This document shows, in pieces, positions 26,021-35,517 of a stretch of DNA of 64,000 bases. The translations under genes were made by a program, and so were the position numbers. The DNA comes from an uncultured Desulfuromusa sp. (GTDB taxonomy: Bacteria > Desulfobacterota > Desulfuromonadia > Desulfuromonadales > Geopsychrobacteraceae): positions 2,660,001-2,724,000 of the forward strand of contig NZ_OY776574.1 of NCBI RefSeq assembly GCF_963675815.1. Reading direction: 5' to 3'. Position 1 is the stretch's first letter. Each line of letters begins with the position of its first letter. The notes under the pieces were generated by a model that saw nothing but the letters and a program-made list of their open reading frames with translations, did not search any database and had not been told where the DNA came from.

Positions 26021-27088
26021 CTAGCGTAATTGATTTAATGTCTCCGGGGTTACGCCCACAGAGGTTCCGGCGTCAAGAAGCTCCTGCCAGGTATTCGGGT
26101 CAACGGGGATTCCGGACTTCAGGCGTCTGGCTGTATTGCGCCGTTCAGGTTCTCCGGCCAACATGATGTCGCTATCTGCGTCTGACGACTGTGGTGATTC
26201 AAGAGCATAAGACGTCAGCGCATCAACTTCATGATGGAGCCAATCCTGGTCAACCAGCCGTTGTGGATCAATCATAATGGTTATCATGTTGTTGATGATA
26301 CTGCCGTCTCGTGGATTTTCGGGCTGAATCGTCCCTCCACCGGTTAAGACTCCAGCCAGGAGTTCGCAGAAGAACGCAATCCCGAATCCTTTATATTCTC
26401 CAAACGGTTTGATCGCACCCGTGGGGTCAGAAAATAAAACCCCCGGATCATTGGTCGGATTCCCTTGCGAGTCAAGTAGTGTTCCTTCAGGTGTGCTTTT
26501 CCCGGAGTTCATTGCAACTCTGGCTTTGCCAAGGGCAATTTTGCTGGTTGCCATATCAAGAAGGACCGCAGGGTTTTTCTCTGTCTTTGGCATGGCGAAA
26601 CAGATGGGGTTGGTCAACAGCCGTGCATCAGCTCCATTGTATACGGAAACGACCGGAGTGTGATGGGTGACATTCACAAAATGGAGTGAAATCAACCCTG
26701 CGGCGATACTTTGCTCGCCATAACTCCCGACCCGGCCGATATGGTGGGCATTACGTAAGGCCATGAGAGCCAGTCCGTTTTTCTGACAGCTGCTTATTGC
26801 TTGCTCCATTGCTTCACGAGCGACTCTTTGACCATAGCCGAACTGACCATCAAATATCAGGATGGACCCTGAATCGCTGACGGCTTTCACCGGGGTATTA
26901 GGGATCAACAGTTTTTCGGCAATTGAACGCAAGTAGGTTGGCAGCATGCCGATGCCGTGGCTATCGTGACCCGTAAGGTTGGCACGCAACAAATGGTCTG
27001 CAACGATCTGAGCTTCTTCAGCTGAACTTCCTGCAGCTGTAATAATTTTCAGCATGATGCGGTGAAGATTTTGTGAATTAATAATCAT
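26021..27088 (-). CDS. Ldh/malate dehydrogenase family NAD(P)-dependent oxidoreductase (type 2)
   Basis: This 355-residue protein belongs to the type 2 malate/L-sulfolactate/ureidoglycolate dehydrogenase family. Visible are ANLTGHDSHGIGMLPTYL near the N-terminus, the catalytic-type AHHIGRVGSYGEQ, the NP-loop RLLTNPICFAMP and EYKGFGIAFFCELLAG. Members reduce or oxidise 2-hydroxy acids; the substrate is not evident from sequence. It is about 55 bases upstream of the CMD-family gene on the same strand. Confidence 0.92.
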   Translation of the reverse strand: MIINSQNLHRIMLKIITAAGSSAEEAQIVADHLLRANLTGHDSHGIGMLPTYLRSIAEKLLIPNTPVKAVSDSGSILIFDGQFGYGQRVAREAMEQAISSCQKNGLALMALRNAHHIGRVGSYGEQSIAAGLISLHFVNVTHHTPVVSVYNGADARLLTNPICFAMPKTEKNPAVLLDMATSKIALGKARVAMNSGKSTPEGTLLDSQGNPTNDPGVLFSDPTGAIKPFGEYKGFGIAFFCELLAGVLTGGGTIQPENPRDGSIINNMITIMIDPQRLVDQDWLHHEVDALTSYALESPQSSDADSDIMLAGEPERRNTARRLKSGIPVDPNTWQELLDAGTSVGVTPETLNQLR

Positions 27089-27389
27089 AAAGATCCATTT
27101 CCTGGAACGGTCTGTTTGCCAATTTCGTTCCTATACCGAGATGAAAAAAGAGAGTTTCAGGAGTCGCCCCTCCTTTGAAGAATCCAGAGAAAGATTACGC
27201 CATTGTGACAACAACTGCAATAAATCGAAATATTTTTATGTAAGCCTGTTGAGTTGTTGCCTTTGAGCTGACCCTGCCGTTTTTTATAAAGATTTAACGG
27301 TGTTGCGTTGAATAAAGAGTGAAACCTGCTACAGTATTAGTAATTATTTAATCGGATTTCAGAGTTCTGGCAGCCATGGACTTTACATG

Positions 27390-27405
27390 ATTCCCTGGAG
27401 GGAAT
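27390..27405 (+). promoter_or_regulatory. Hairpin covering the ribosome binding site of the PocR-GGDEF gene
   Basis: ATTCCC, loop TGGA, GGGAAT lies directly against the ATG at 27406, so most of the Shine-Dalgarno sequence (GGAGGG) lies inside the stem and loop. This could lower or gate translation. A longer upstream gap (27089-27389) shows only AT-rich sequence with a possible -10 (near 27337) and no named element. Confidence 0.4.
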
Positions 27406-28554
27406 ATGGATCTCCGTTTGCAGGAAATAATCTCTCTGGACGAACTGCGAGAGCTGATGCTTTTTTTCTATGAAGCTGTGGGGATTTCGGTCGGGGTCAT
27501 GGACGAAGATCAAAACTGGCTGGTTACTATCGGCTGGCAGCATATCTGTACCGACTTTCATAGGGCGAATCCGGAATGTCGTAAAAACTGTTTGTTGAGC
27601 GAGCATCGAATTAAAGAATATCTGGATTCGAAAGATTACCTCATTTATCCATGCCCAAACGGTCTGATAGAGGTTGCCATTCCGATTTTGTTGGATCAAA
27701 CCACTCTGGGTTTCTTTTTTCTGGGACAATTTCTGCACCAACCTCCTGATCTCGATTACTTCCGTCGACAGGCGATAGCTTATGGTTTCAATATTGATGC
27801 CTACTTGCAAGCATTGGAAAGAGTTCCCGTTGTTTCCAGGCAAAGGGTAGACTATCTGATGCGATTCTTCGCCCGCTTTTTTAATCTATTGACCCGGATA
27901 GGAGCCGAAAACCAGAAACGACTGTATGCTGAGGACGAAATTCAAAAGGCCAAGGATGAATTGGAAGTGCGAGTCGAGGAGCGAACCCGTGAGCTTAATC
28001 TTGCTCTGCTCGAGGTTGGTGATCTTGCTGCGCAGCTCAATGCAAGTCTTCAGCAGATTGAATCTCTGGCGGTAACGGATTCTCTGACGGATACCTACAA
28101 TCGCCGGAAGTTTGATGAAATTGTCGCTGCAGAGCATGGACATGAAAAGCATGGAAAACCACCATTTTCATTAATTATGTTGGATATTGACCATTTCAAA
28201 AAGGTTAATGATGAGTTTGGACACAGCACTGGTGACGAAGTCCTTAAGTGTCTTTGCCGCTTGATCCGGGGATTGATCCGTCAGGGAGACTTATTGATTC
28301 GCTGGGGAGGCGAAGAGTTTATTCTTCTTTTACCCGCAACAGAGATAGATGAAGCCGGGCCTTTTGCAGAACGGGTTCGTTTGGAGGTTGAACAGGAAAA
28401 CTTTCCGGTGGTCGGCAAGATTACTATCAGTCTGGGGGTCGCACAACTTCGGAAAGGAGACAGCATTAATGCTTTACTGAAGCGAGTTGACAATGCTCTG
28501 TATCAAGCAAAACAGAGGGGACGTAACCGGGTGGTCAAGTGCACTGAAACGTGA
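27406..28554 (+). CDS. PocR-domain diguanylate cyclase
   Basis: The 382-residue protein starts with a PocR sensory domain (about 8-165), with the conserved cysteines of CTDFHRANPECRKNC and YPCPNGL, which in relatives binds small organic ligands or a metal centre. A coiled coil (about 175-220) links it to a GGDEF domain with an intact GGEEF (about 300-304) and an RQGD motif five residues earlier that fits the inhibitory RxxD site. It should make c-di-GMP in response to a cytoplasmic signal. Start is fixed by CTGGAGGG. Confidence 0.92.
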   Translation: MDLRLQEIISLDELRELMLFFYEAVGISVGVMDEDQNWLVTIGWQHICTDFHRANPECRKNCLLSEHRIKEYLDSKDYLIYPCPNGLIEVAIPILLDQTTLGFFFLGQFLHQPPDLDYFRRQAIAYGFNIDAYLQALERVPVVSRQRVDYLMRFFARFFNLLTRIGAENQKRLYAEDEIQKAKDELEVRVEERTRELNLALLEVGDLAAQLNASLQQIESLAVTDSLTDTYNRRKFDEIVAAEHGHEKHGKPPFSLIMLDIDHFKKVNDEFGHSTGDEVLKCLCRLIRGLIRQGDLLIRWGGEEFILLLPATEIDEAGPFAERVRLEVEQENFPVVGKITISLGVAQLRKGDSINALLKRVDNALYQAKQRGRNRVVKCTET

Positions 28555-28597
28555 TTTATTCAGGGTTTGTTCTCTTTTTTAAAAGTAATTTTATTTT

Positions 28598-28641
28598 CGG
28601 CAAAGACTGGAAGTTTAATTTCCAGCCTTTGCCGATTTTTT
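28598..28641. terminator. Bidirectional terminator between convergent genes
   Basis: CGGCAAAGACTGGAA pairs with TTCCAGCCTTTGCCG (one A/C mismatch) around a short loop. It is followed by ATTTTTTT on the plus strand and by an A/T-rich tract on the minus strand. It lies between the PocR-GGDEF gene and the convergent OmpA-type gene. Confidence 0.85.
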
Positions 28642-28655
28642 ACGGGTATAGTTTG

Positions 28656-29561
28656 TTATTCAGCTGTCGCTACCGGCTTATACGGCACCAGAAGAATCTG
28701 AATACGTCGGTTTAGGGCACGTCCTTCAGCATCATCGTTGCTGGCGACAGGTTGATACTCTCCGTAACCGGCAGCAATAATCCGTTCACCAGGTAATCCA
28801 ACTTTGTCTTGCAGAAAGTGAACGACGCTGGTGGCCCTGGCCGTTGAAAGTTCCCAGTTGGAGGGAAAACGCTCTTTTAAACGTTCACTAATCTGGACAT
28901 TATCTGTGTGTCCGGCCACTTGGAGTGCTTTGTCCGGGAATTTGCTTAAAACATCACCCAGGCTTTGGAGAACTTTTAAGCCCTCTTTTTTTATGACGGT
29001 TTTTCCGGAATCAAAAAGAATTTTATTAAGAAGATTAACTGATAATTGACCTTCAAGATTGGAGATTGTTAACTCACCTCGCTTAATTTCTTCTTCCAAC
29101 GCACCAACCAGTTGATTGTATGTATTTTTAACCTTTGCCAGTCGCGCTTCACGCGCAATTTTTTCTTTTTCAAGTGCTCTGTTTAACTCTTCAATCGTGG
29201 TCAATAACTGATCGTTGGTTTGCTGCATATCAGTTAATTGTACATGCATGGCATCAATCTGCTGCTGGTGCAGAGTCAGATTGCCTTCCTGCCGCTCCTG
29301 GTTGGCATAGGCTGCAAGCAGATCCCGTTGCAGTTTGGAGTTTTGCTGCAATGCCTCCACTAGCCTGGCGTTGAGGTTGGACAGGTCGTCCTGAAGATCT
29401 TTTTTATCCTGACGTAATTCATCGTTGGCGACAGATAAGGTTGTGACATCGCGAGTGAGTAAATCTGCTTCATTCACTTTTTGCTGGTAGGTGTTTTTAC
29501 TGACACAGGAACTCAGTACCAGAGATAGCCCGAGTAGCAGAATGAGCAAAAGTCTTTTCAT
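28656..29561 (-). CDS. OmpA-family peptidoglycan-binding lipoprotein
   Basis: The 301-residue protein has a lipoprotein signal (RLLLILLLGLSLVLSSC, acylated Cys about 19), a coiled-coil periplasmic stalk (about 30-180) and a C-terminal OmpA/MotB domain (about 185-298). The peptidoglycan-binding motif is NKILFDSGK...VAGHTDN...STARATSVVHFL...GYGEYQPVASN, followed by NRRIQILLVP. It should be anchored in the outer membrane and reach the wall. GGAG seven bases upstream of the ATG at 29561 supports the start. It is a single gene. Confidence 0.9.
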   Translation of the reverse strand: MKRLLLILLLGLSLVLSSCVSKNTYQQKVNEADLLTRDVTTLSVANDELRQDKKDLQDDLSNLNARLVEALQQNSKLQRDLLAAYANQERQEGNLTLHQQQIDAMHVQLTDMQQTNDQLLTTIEELNRALEKEKIAREARLAKVKNTYNQLVGALEEEIKRGELTISNLEGQLSVNLLNKILFDSGKTVIKKEGLKVLQSLGDVLSKFPDKALQVAGHTDNVQISERLKERFPSNWELSTARATSVVHFLQDKVGLPGERIIAAGYGEYQPVASNDDAEGRALNRRIQILLVPYKPVATAE

Positions 29562-29766
29562 TTGGTTCTCCTTTTTTAGGTCGTGATCATATGCTTTTCT
29601 TGCAAGAGATATTTTTACCACAAGTTACGGAAATGTAAAGGGGATTTGCGCCGGAGAGGAAGTGTTTTCGGTTGCGGGGTGAATAACCGTTATGCTATAA
29701 ATTGAACTCATTTTGTCCAATCAATCCAATACTTTTAAGGGGTTCACTCTCCTGGAGTTTTAACAG

Positions 29767-30594
29767 ATGCAGTTTGAAATTGAGAGAATTATCCGCACGG
29801 CGCTCATCGAAGATATCGGTCTTGGAGATGTGACCACAGAAGTTACAGTTTTATGTGACACTGTCGCCCGTGCTGAACTGGTCGCCAAGGAAGACTTTAC
29901 TCTGGCTGGACTTGATGTCGCAGCTGAAGTTTTTCGGACCCTTGATCCTGATGTCAAATTTGAAAAGCTTTTTGCTGATGGTCACTCTATTCGCAAGGGA
30001 GAAGTGATTGCCTGGCTGAAAGGGAAGGCCTCTGTCTTGTTGCAGGGGGAGCGTGTTGCTCTGAATTTACTGCAAAGAATGAGTGGGATCGCCAGTCTGA
30101 CGGCGAAGTATGTTGCCGAGGTCAAAGGGACAGGTGCGAATATTGTCGACACGCGTAAAACGGTTCCGGGATTGCGCGCCTTGGATAAATATTCTGTACG
30201 GATGGGTGGTGGTCGAAACCATCGAATCGGTCTTTTTGACGGAGTTCTGATAAAAGAGAACCATATTGCAGCTGCCGGTGGTGTTGGTGCTGCTATTGAT
30301 CGCGCAAAGCAAAAACTATCTCATACCCTTAAAGTTGAAATAGAAACCCGCGATTTAAAAGAGGTCGAAGAGGCTTTAAGTGCCGGGGCTGATATTATTA
30401 TGCTGGACAACATGAGCCTTGAACAGATGCGGCAGGGAGTGGACTTGATTGCGGGAAAAGCTCTTGTTGAAGCTTCAGGTGGGGTGAGCCTGGAGAGCGT
30501 TCGTGATATTGCCGAAACGGGGGTCAATATTATCTCTGTCGGTGCATTAACTCACTCGGTTAAAGCGGCAGATATTTCAATGTTATTTAGCTGA
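29767..30594 (+). CDS. nadC: Nicotinate-nucleotide pyrophosphorylase (carboxylating)
   Basis: This 275-residue quinolinate phosphoribosyltransferase makes nicotinate mononucleotide in de novo NAD synthesis. Diagnostic motifs are EDIGLGDVTTE at the start, ERVALNLLQRMSGIAS, DTRKTVPGLRALDKYSVRMGGG(R)NHR, KENHI and VEASGGVSLE, all matching the active site. CTGGAG precedes the ATG. It is first in a cofactor run nadC-birA-coaX. Confidence 0.97.
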   Translation: MQFEIERIIRTALIEDIGLGDVTTEVTVLCDTVARAELVAKEDFTLAGLDVAAEVFRTLDPDVKFEKLFADGHSIRKGEVIAWLKGKASVLLQGERVALNLLQRMSGIASLTAKYVAEVKGTGANIVDTRKTVPGLRALDKYSVRMGGGRNHRIGLFDGVLIKENHIAAAGGVGAAIDRAKQKLSHTLKVEIETRDLKEVEEALSAGADIIMLDNMSLEQMRQGVDLIAGKALVEASGGVSLESVRDIAETGVNIISVGALTHSVKAADISMLFS

Positions 30595-30650
30595 TGCTGG
30601 CATTCAGCATCGATATTATTGAGTGACCATTCTAGACGACTGGAACCCTG

Positions 30651-31631
30651 GTGGCATCATACGGAAAAATTCTTAGTTTGTTGCGTGCTTCCTCCGATGA
30701 ATATATCTCGGGACAGGACATCAGTACCTTGTTGCATGTTTCCAGGGCAGCCGTATGGAAACAGATCAAAGTGTTGCGTGATTTGGGTTTTGAAATCGAA
30801 TCCAAACATTCTCAAGGATATCGGTTGCTGTCTTCTCCGGATGTTTTGTTGGCGGCTGAAATTGAGAACAATCTGGATTGTCGTTTGATCGGTCAGTCGG
30901 TTGTCTCTTTTCCGGTTACGGATTCAACGAACGTACAGGCTCGGCGGTTGGCTGAAGACGGCGCGCTTGAGGGGACGGTGGTTGTTGCAGACCAGCAAAG
31001 TTCCGGCCGAGGTCGTCTGGGCCGACGTTGGGAATCACCTTTTGGTGTTAATCTTTATTGTTCGGTTATCCTGCGTCCTGAAATCCCGGTCCGCCAAGCC
31101 CCTCAATTAACATTCCTTTCTGCCGTTGCCGTCGCTGAAACATTAAATGAAGTTTGTCATTTATCGGCTGAAGTGAAGTGGCCAAATGATGTTCTTGTCG
31201 ACAGTGCCAAAATTTCTGGGCTACTCAATGAGATGAGTGCAGAAACGGAACAAATCCATTTTGTCATTCTCGGAGTCGGGATCAATTTAAACATGAGCAC
31301 AGAACAATTTCCCGAAATGCTTAATTATCCCGGAACTTCATCCTTATTGGAAACGGGAGAACCTGTTGATCGACTGTTGTTTCTGCGGACATTTCTGCGG
31401 CGCCTGGACGCTTATTACTCTGAATTTCTACAGCAAGGGTTTGCTCCGATTCGCCGCCGTTGGGAGAGTCTTTGCAAGATCATGAATCGGCAAGTTGTGG
31501 TTGATCAAGGATCCGGACTCCTCCGAGGTACTGTTGTCGGGCTTGATCCCGAAGGGGCGTTACGGTTGCAACTGGAGGATGGAGAAATAAGAAAAATTCT
31601 GGCTGGTGATGTCCGGCCTGTTGAAAAATGA
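30651..31631 (+). CDS. birA: Biotin-[acetyl-CoA-carboxylase] ligase and biotin regulator
   Basis: The 326-residue bifunctional protein has an N-terminal winged helix (ISGQDISTLLHVSRAAVWKQIKVLRDLGFEI, about 22-52) and the ligase domain with GRGRLGRRWESPFGVNLYCSV (biotin/ATP loop), VKWPNDVLV and ILGVGINLN, plus the C-terminal SH3-like cap. It should biotinylate the acyl-CoA carboxylase at 44622 and may repress biotin genes. The start is a GTG, 57 bases after nadC. Confidence 0.95.
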   Translation: MASYGKILSLLRASSDEYISGQDISTLLHVSRAAVWKQIKVLRDLGFEIESKHSQGYRLLSSPDVLLAAEIENNLDCRLIGQSVVSFPVTDSTNVQARRLAEDGALEGTVVVADQQSSGRGRLGRRWESPFGVNLYCSVILRPEIPVRQAPQLTFLSAVAVAETLNEVCHLSAEVKWPNDVLVDSAKISGLLNEMSAETEQIHFVILGVGINLNMSTEQFPEMLNYPGTSSLLETGEPVDRLLFLRTFLRRLDAYYSEFLQQGFAPIRRRWESLCKIMNRQVVVDQGSGLLRGTVVGLDPEGALRLQLEDGEIRKILAGDVRPVEK

Positions 31632-31649
31632 AGCAGGAGTGAAAATCGC

Positions 31650-32417
31650 ATGCTGTTGGTTATTGATGTTGGAAATAGTAATACCGTTCTGGGGATTTAT
31701 GATGGCTTCCATCTCGTTAAAGATTGGCGGGTGGGAACCGACAAATACCGAACGGTTGATGAATATGCGATGTTGATCAATGATTTGTTTCGTTTGTCGG
31801 AGTTACAGTTTTCTGATCTGAATGATGTGATTGTTTCAAGCGTTGTGCCGCCGATGTTGAATACGATAGAAGGGCTCTGCGGGAAATATTTTCAGCTGAC
31901 TCCCTATGTCGTTGGCCCGGGAATGAAGACGGGGATGCCTATTTTATATGACAATCCCCGTGAGGTTGGTGCTGATCGTATTGTCAATGCTATCGCTGCT
32001 TTTGAAAAGCATAAGTGCGGGTTGATTGCAGTCGACTTTGGCACCGCGACCACTTTTGATGTTATCTCCCCTGAAGGTTGTTACCAAGGTGGTGCGATTG
32101 CTCCTGGTGTTGGTATTTCTGCTGATGCTCTGTTTGAAAGAGCAAGTAAACTCCCCCGGGTCGGATTTTCACAACCAGATCAGATCATTGCTAAAAACAC
32201 AGTGAGCAGTATGCAGGCTGGAATTTTTTTTGGTTATGTCGGATTGGTTGAAGGTATCGTCAACAGGATGAAAAAAGAACTGTCCGAAAAGCCAAAAGTG
32301 ATAGCAACAGGAGGTCTGGCTGCTCCAATTGCAAAGGCGACAAGTTGCATTGATCAAGTGGAGCCTTTTTTGACTTTGGAAGGATTGAGAATACTTTACG
32401 AGAGGAACCGGAATTAA
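31650..32417 (+). CDS. coaX: Type III pantothenate kinase
   Basis: The 255-residue kinase carries out the first step of coenzyme A synthesis. It has the ASKHA-fold phosphate loops DVGNSNTVLGIYDG near the start and AVDFGTATTFDVI, then the conserved GGAIAPG and ATGGLA motifs. The type III family requires K+ and is not feedback inhibited. It lies 18 bases after birA. Confidence 0.96.
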   Translation: MLLVIDVGNSNTVLGIYDGFHLVKDWRVGTDKYRTVDEYAMLINDLFRLSELQFSDLNDVIVSSVVPPMLNTIEGLCGKYFQLTPYVVGPGMKTGMPILYDNPREVGADRIVNAIAAFEKHKCGLIAVDFGTATTFDVISPEGCYQGGAIAPGVGISADALFERASKLPRVGFSQPDQIIAKNTVSSMQAGIFFGYVGLVEGIVNRMKKELSEKPKVIATGGLAAPIAKATSCIDQVEPFLTLEGLRILYERNRN

Positions 32418-32515
32418 CCTTCAGACCCTATTATCTGGACGTATTGGCGTCGATGAAATGGAGGGCTGCTGTTACGGATCGCCGTAACAGGCTTTTTCTT
32501 GAAAAGGAGCGATTC

Positions 32516-34591
32516 ATGGGTAAGTACGACACAGCAAAACTGAGAAATCTTGGAATTGTGGCACATAACAGCGCCGGGAAAACTTCTTTGGTTGAGGCAA
32601 TTTTATTCAATACTGGAATGACTGATAGCCTGGGCAAGGTGGATAACGGCACATCTTCTATGGACTTTGAAGAAGAGGAGATTAAACGTAAAGCCACACT
32701 GAGTGCCAGCCTGAATCATTGTCTCTGGGATGATCATAGTTTGCATATTGTTGATACTCCCGGTGTTAGCAATTTTTTGCATGATACTCGTCGTTGTTTG
32801 CGTGTTCTCGGTGGTGCTGTCGTCATTGTTTCAGCTATTTCCGGGGTCAAATCACAAACGGTACAAATCTGGAAGTGGTGTGACACTTTTGAAGTTCCAC
32901 GGATTGCTTTTGTCAACAAGATGGATAAGGAACGTGCCGATTTTCTCAAGGCAGTTGACGATATGGAGAAATCCCTCGGAGCCCGTGCTGTGGTTGTGAC
33001 CATGCCGATCGGAGCAGAGGAGAATTTTAAAGGCATCATTGATCTGGTACGAATGAAGGCAAAAATATATAAGTTTGATGGTAAAGGAACGTTCGAAGAG
33101 GTCGATATCCCTGCAGAATATAAGGATGAAGCGGATCGTCTTCGTGAGCAGTTACTCGAAGCCGTTGCTGAAGCCGATGACGATTTGATGGAAAAATATC
33201 TCGAAGGGGAATCTTTAAGTGAAGACGAGATTTTGTCGGGACTTCGCGAAGGGACTTTGACAGGGGTTTTTACCGCAGTCCTATGTGGCAGTGCCACCGC
33301 AAATATTGGTGTTCGGCAGCTGCTGAATTATGTTGTCGCCTGCTTGCCGTCACCCATTGATAAAGGGATTCAGGTTGGAGTTAAGCCTTTTACTGATGAG
33401 CCTGTCGAGCGGCGTCCAAGTGAAGAAGAGCCTTTTTCTGCGATGGTATTTAAAACGATCAATGATCCTTATGCCGGAAAGTTGTCGTTGATGCGACTCT
33501 ATTCGGGAACTTTGTCCGGAGATACCATCGTGTATAATCCGAACAAGGACGAAAAAGAGCGCATCAGTAATATTTTTCAACTTGAAGGAAAAAAACAGGC
33601 CGCGATCGATCTGGCCGCCGCCGGGGATATTATTGCTGTTCCCAAGCTCAAAGTGACATCAACAGGGGATACTCTTTGCGATTTGAAAAATCAGGTCATG
33701 TATGAACCTCTTGTTCCACTGAAACCCATTATTTCCTTTGCTCTTGAAGGGAAGAATAAGGGGGATGAAGATAAAGTTTATACCGGCCTGCAAAGATTGA
33801 TGGAGGAGGATCCAACTTTACGAATAACGCGCGATGAAGAGACAAAGGAAATGGTTCTTTCCGGAATGGGACAGATCCATCTTGAAGTTGCGGTGGAACG
33901 ACTCAAGCGTAAATACGGTGCTGACGTTCTTTTGAAAGAGCCCAAGGTTCCTTATCGTGAAACCATAAAGCTTTCTACTCAAGTGCAAGGTAAGTATAAA
34001 AAACAGTCCGGAGGCAAGGGGCAGTTCGGAGATGTCTGGATTGAGGTGAAGCCTCTTCCTCGTGGCAGTGGCTATGAGTTTGTGGATAAAGTTGTTGGTG
34101 GCGTCATTCCGCGAAATTATATTCCTGCGGTTGATAAAGGAATCAGCGAGGCGATGAAAACAGGACCGCTGACAAAAAGTCAGGTCGTTGATGTTCAAAT
34201 AACACTATATGACGGTTCTCACCACTCTGTTGATTCGTCTGAGATGGCTTTTAAGGTCGCAGGTTCAATGGCATTTAAAAAGGCGATGGAAGTCTGTAAG
34301 CCAGTCCTTCTGGAGCCAATCATGGCCATTGAAATTACGGTCCCGGATGATTGCATGGGAGACGTTATAGGCGATCTTAATTCCAGACGTGGTAAAGTTG
34401 TTGGTGTGGAACCGCAGGCTAACAGTCAGGTTATTCGCGCAGAAGTCCCTATGGCTGAAGTTCTCAGATATGCTCCGGAGCTGCGTTCAATGACGTCAGA
34501 CCGGGGAATGTTTTCTATGGAATTCAGTAAGTATGAAGAAGTTCCGACGCATCAAACGGCAAAAATCCTTGAAGATATGGCTGAGGAATAA
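32516..34591 (+). CDS. Elongation factor G-like translational GTPase (paralogue)
   Basis: The 691-residue GTPase has all EF-G domains: G domain with AHNSAGKTS (P-loop), DTPG and NKMD (about 134), domain II near 290, domains III-V with GMGQIHLEVAVERLKRKYG, GKGQFGDVWIEVKP and GDLNSRRGKV. Two marks set it apart from canonical EF-G: the P-loop reads AHNSAGKTS rather than HxDAGKTT, and DTPG is followed by Val (about residue 84) where the catalytic His normally sits. That points to an EF-G-II/EF-G2-like paralogue. GGAG fixes the ATG at 32516; an earlier in-frame start at 32444 is unlikely. No ribosomal operon is nearby. Confidence 0.88.
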   Translation: MGKYDTAKLRNLGIVAHNSAGKTSLVEAILFNTGMTDSLGKVDNGTSSMDFEEEEIKRKATLSASLNHCLWDDHSLHIVDTPGVSNFLHDTRRCLRVLGGAVVIVSAISGVKSQTVQIWKWCDTFEVPRIAFVNKMDKERADFLKAVDDMEKSLGARAVVVTMPIGAEENFKGIIDLVRMKAKIYKFDGKGTFEEVDIPAEYKDEADRLREQLLEAVAEADDDLMEKYLEGESLSEDEILSGLREGTLTGVFTAVLCGSATANIGVRQLLNYVVACLPSPIDKGIQVGVKPFTDEPVERRPSEEEPFSAMVFKTINDPYAGKLSLMRLYSGTLSGDTIVYNPNKDEKERISNIFQLEGKKQAAIDLAAAGDIIAVPKLKVTSTGDTLCDLKNQVMYEPLVPLKPIISFALEGKNKGDEDKVYTGLQRLMEEDPTLRITRDEETKEMVLSGMGQIHLEVAVERLKRKYGADVLLKEPKVPYRETIKLSTQVQGKYKKQSGGKGQFGDVWIEVKPLPRGSGYEFVDKVVGGVIPRNYIPAVDKGISEAMKTGPLTKSQVVDVQITLYDGSHHSVDSSEMAFKVAGSMAFKKAMEVCKPVLLEPIMAIEITVPDDCMGDVIGDLNSRRGKVVGVEPQANSQVIRAEVPMAEVLRYAPELRSMTSDRGMFSMEFSKYEEVPTHQTAKILEDMAEE

Positions 34592-34600
34592 ATAACATTT

Positions 34601-34631
34601 CGGGGCACCATTGACGTTGGTGCCCCGATTT
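34601..34631 (+). terminator. Strong stem-loop after the EF-G-like gene
   Basis: CGGGGCACCA/TGGTGCCCCG is a perfect ten-pair stem with loop TTGACGT, followed by only ATTTTGG. It is likely a terminator of moderate strength, since the next gene starts 25 bases later. Confidence 0.65.
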
Positions 34632-34655
34632 TGGTTGCACGCAGGAGCTTGGACT

Positions 34656-35510
34656 ATGGTTGCAGATGGGCAGGATGCCTCGGCATCGGTCAACACATCG
34701 GCTGCAGCAAAAGCTGAGGGGGAGAAAAGGAGATTGGAATCACTCCTTCTTGATGACCCTGACGAGAATCAATCTGTGGGGGATATCGCTACCCGGGAGA
34801 TCAGGGTTGTCAGTGGCTCCCAAAAGGGAAATTTCCCTGTACTGTTTGGTTTGCTGCTTTGTGTCATTGTCCTTGGAACGGGATATTATTTTTTATTTAT
34901 TCCACAAGCACTTAAACCTCAAACTCAGCAGATTAACCTTTATTCAACACCAAAAATCCCTGTCCCTGTTCGCCCTGAAGCTGAATCCCCTGTTGTTGCC
35001 GCTGAAACAGTTGCTGTTGCAGTTGTGGAGCAAAATCCCCCAGAGATTGTAGATCATGAGATGCCTCTATTTACGGTGATGGTTGGTCCTCTGATTGAAG
35101 CGACTGAACTGGAACGAGCCATTAACCAGTTAGGAGAGCTTGGCCTGAATCCACAAGAGCAAAAAGGGCGTGGACAGGTTGTCATGATCCGTCTGCTGAA
35201 CGGAATTTACCCGGCAGAAGAGGCGCGTAAAAAATTAGCTGAACTGAAAAAAATTGTTAGCTCAGCATTTATATTGCCCGTAGGGGACAAAATGGCTGTC
35301 TATGCCGGTTCTTTTCATCAGCAAGAACGCGCACTACGGCTGCAGGATGATTTAGTCGCTAAAAAAATCAATGTGTCTCTGGTCGACAGTTTAATTCCTA
35401 TGAATGGAACCATGTTGATAGCTCTTCAGGCTGATGGAAAAACAGCTCGTGAGGTTGCTGAGCATATTTCCGGTTATGGGTTCCAGACTCAGGTGCTAAA
35501 AGAGAAGTGA
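34656..35510 (+). CDS. SPOR-like single-pass membrane protein
   Basis: This 284-residue protein has a charged cytoplasmic start, one membrane helix (about 60-80, FPVLFGLLLCVIVLGTGYYFLF) and a Pro/Val-rich periplasmic linker. Two SPOR-like repeats follow (FTVMVGPLIEATELERAINQLGELG; MAVYAGSFHQQERALRLQDDLVAKK), which in other proteins bind denuded peptidoglycan at the septum. AGGAG fixes the ATG at 34656. It pairs with the next gene, seven bases downstream. Confidence 0.78.
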   Translation: MVADGQDASASVNTSAAAKAEGEKRRLESLLLDDPDENQSVGDIATREIRVVSGSQKGNFPVLFGLLLCVIVLGTGYYFLFIPQALKPQTQQINLYSTPKIPVPVRPEAESPVVAAETVAVAVVEQNPPEIVDHEMPLFTVMVGPLIEATELERAINQLGELGLNPQEQKGRGQVVMIRLLNGIYPAEEARKKLAELKKIVSSAFILPVGDKMAVYAGSFHQQERALRLQDDLVAKKINVSLVDSLIPMNGTMLIALQADGKTAREVAEHISGYGFQTQVLKEK

Positions 35511-35517
35511 GGTCAGT

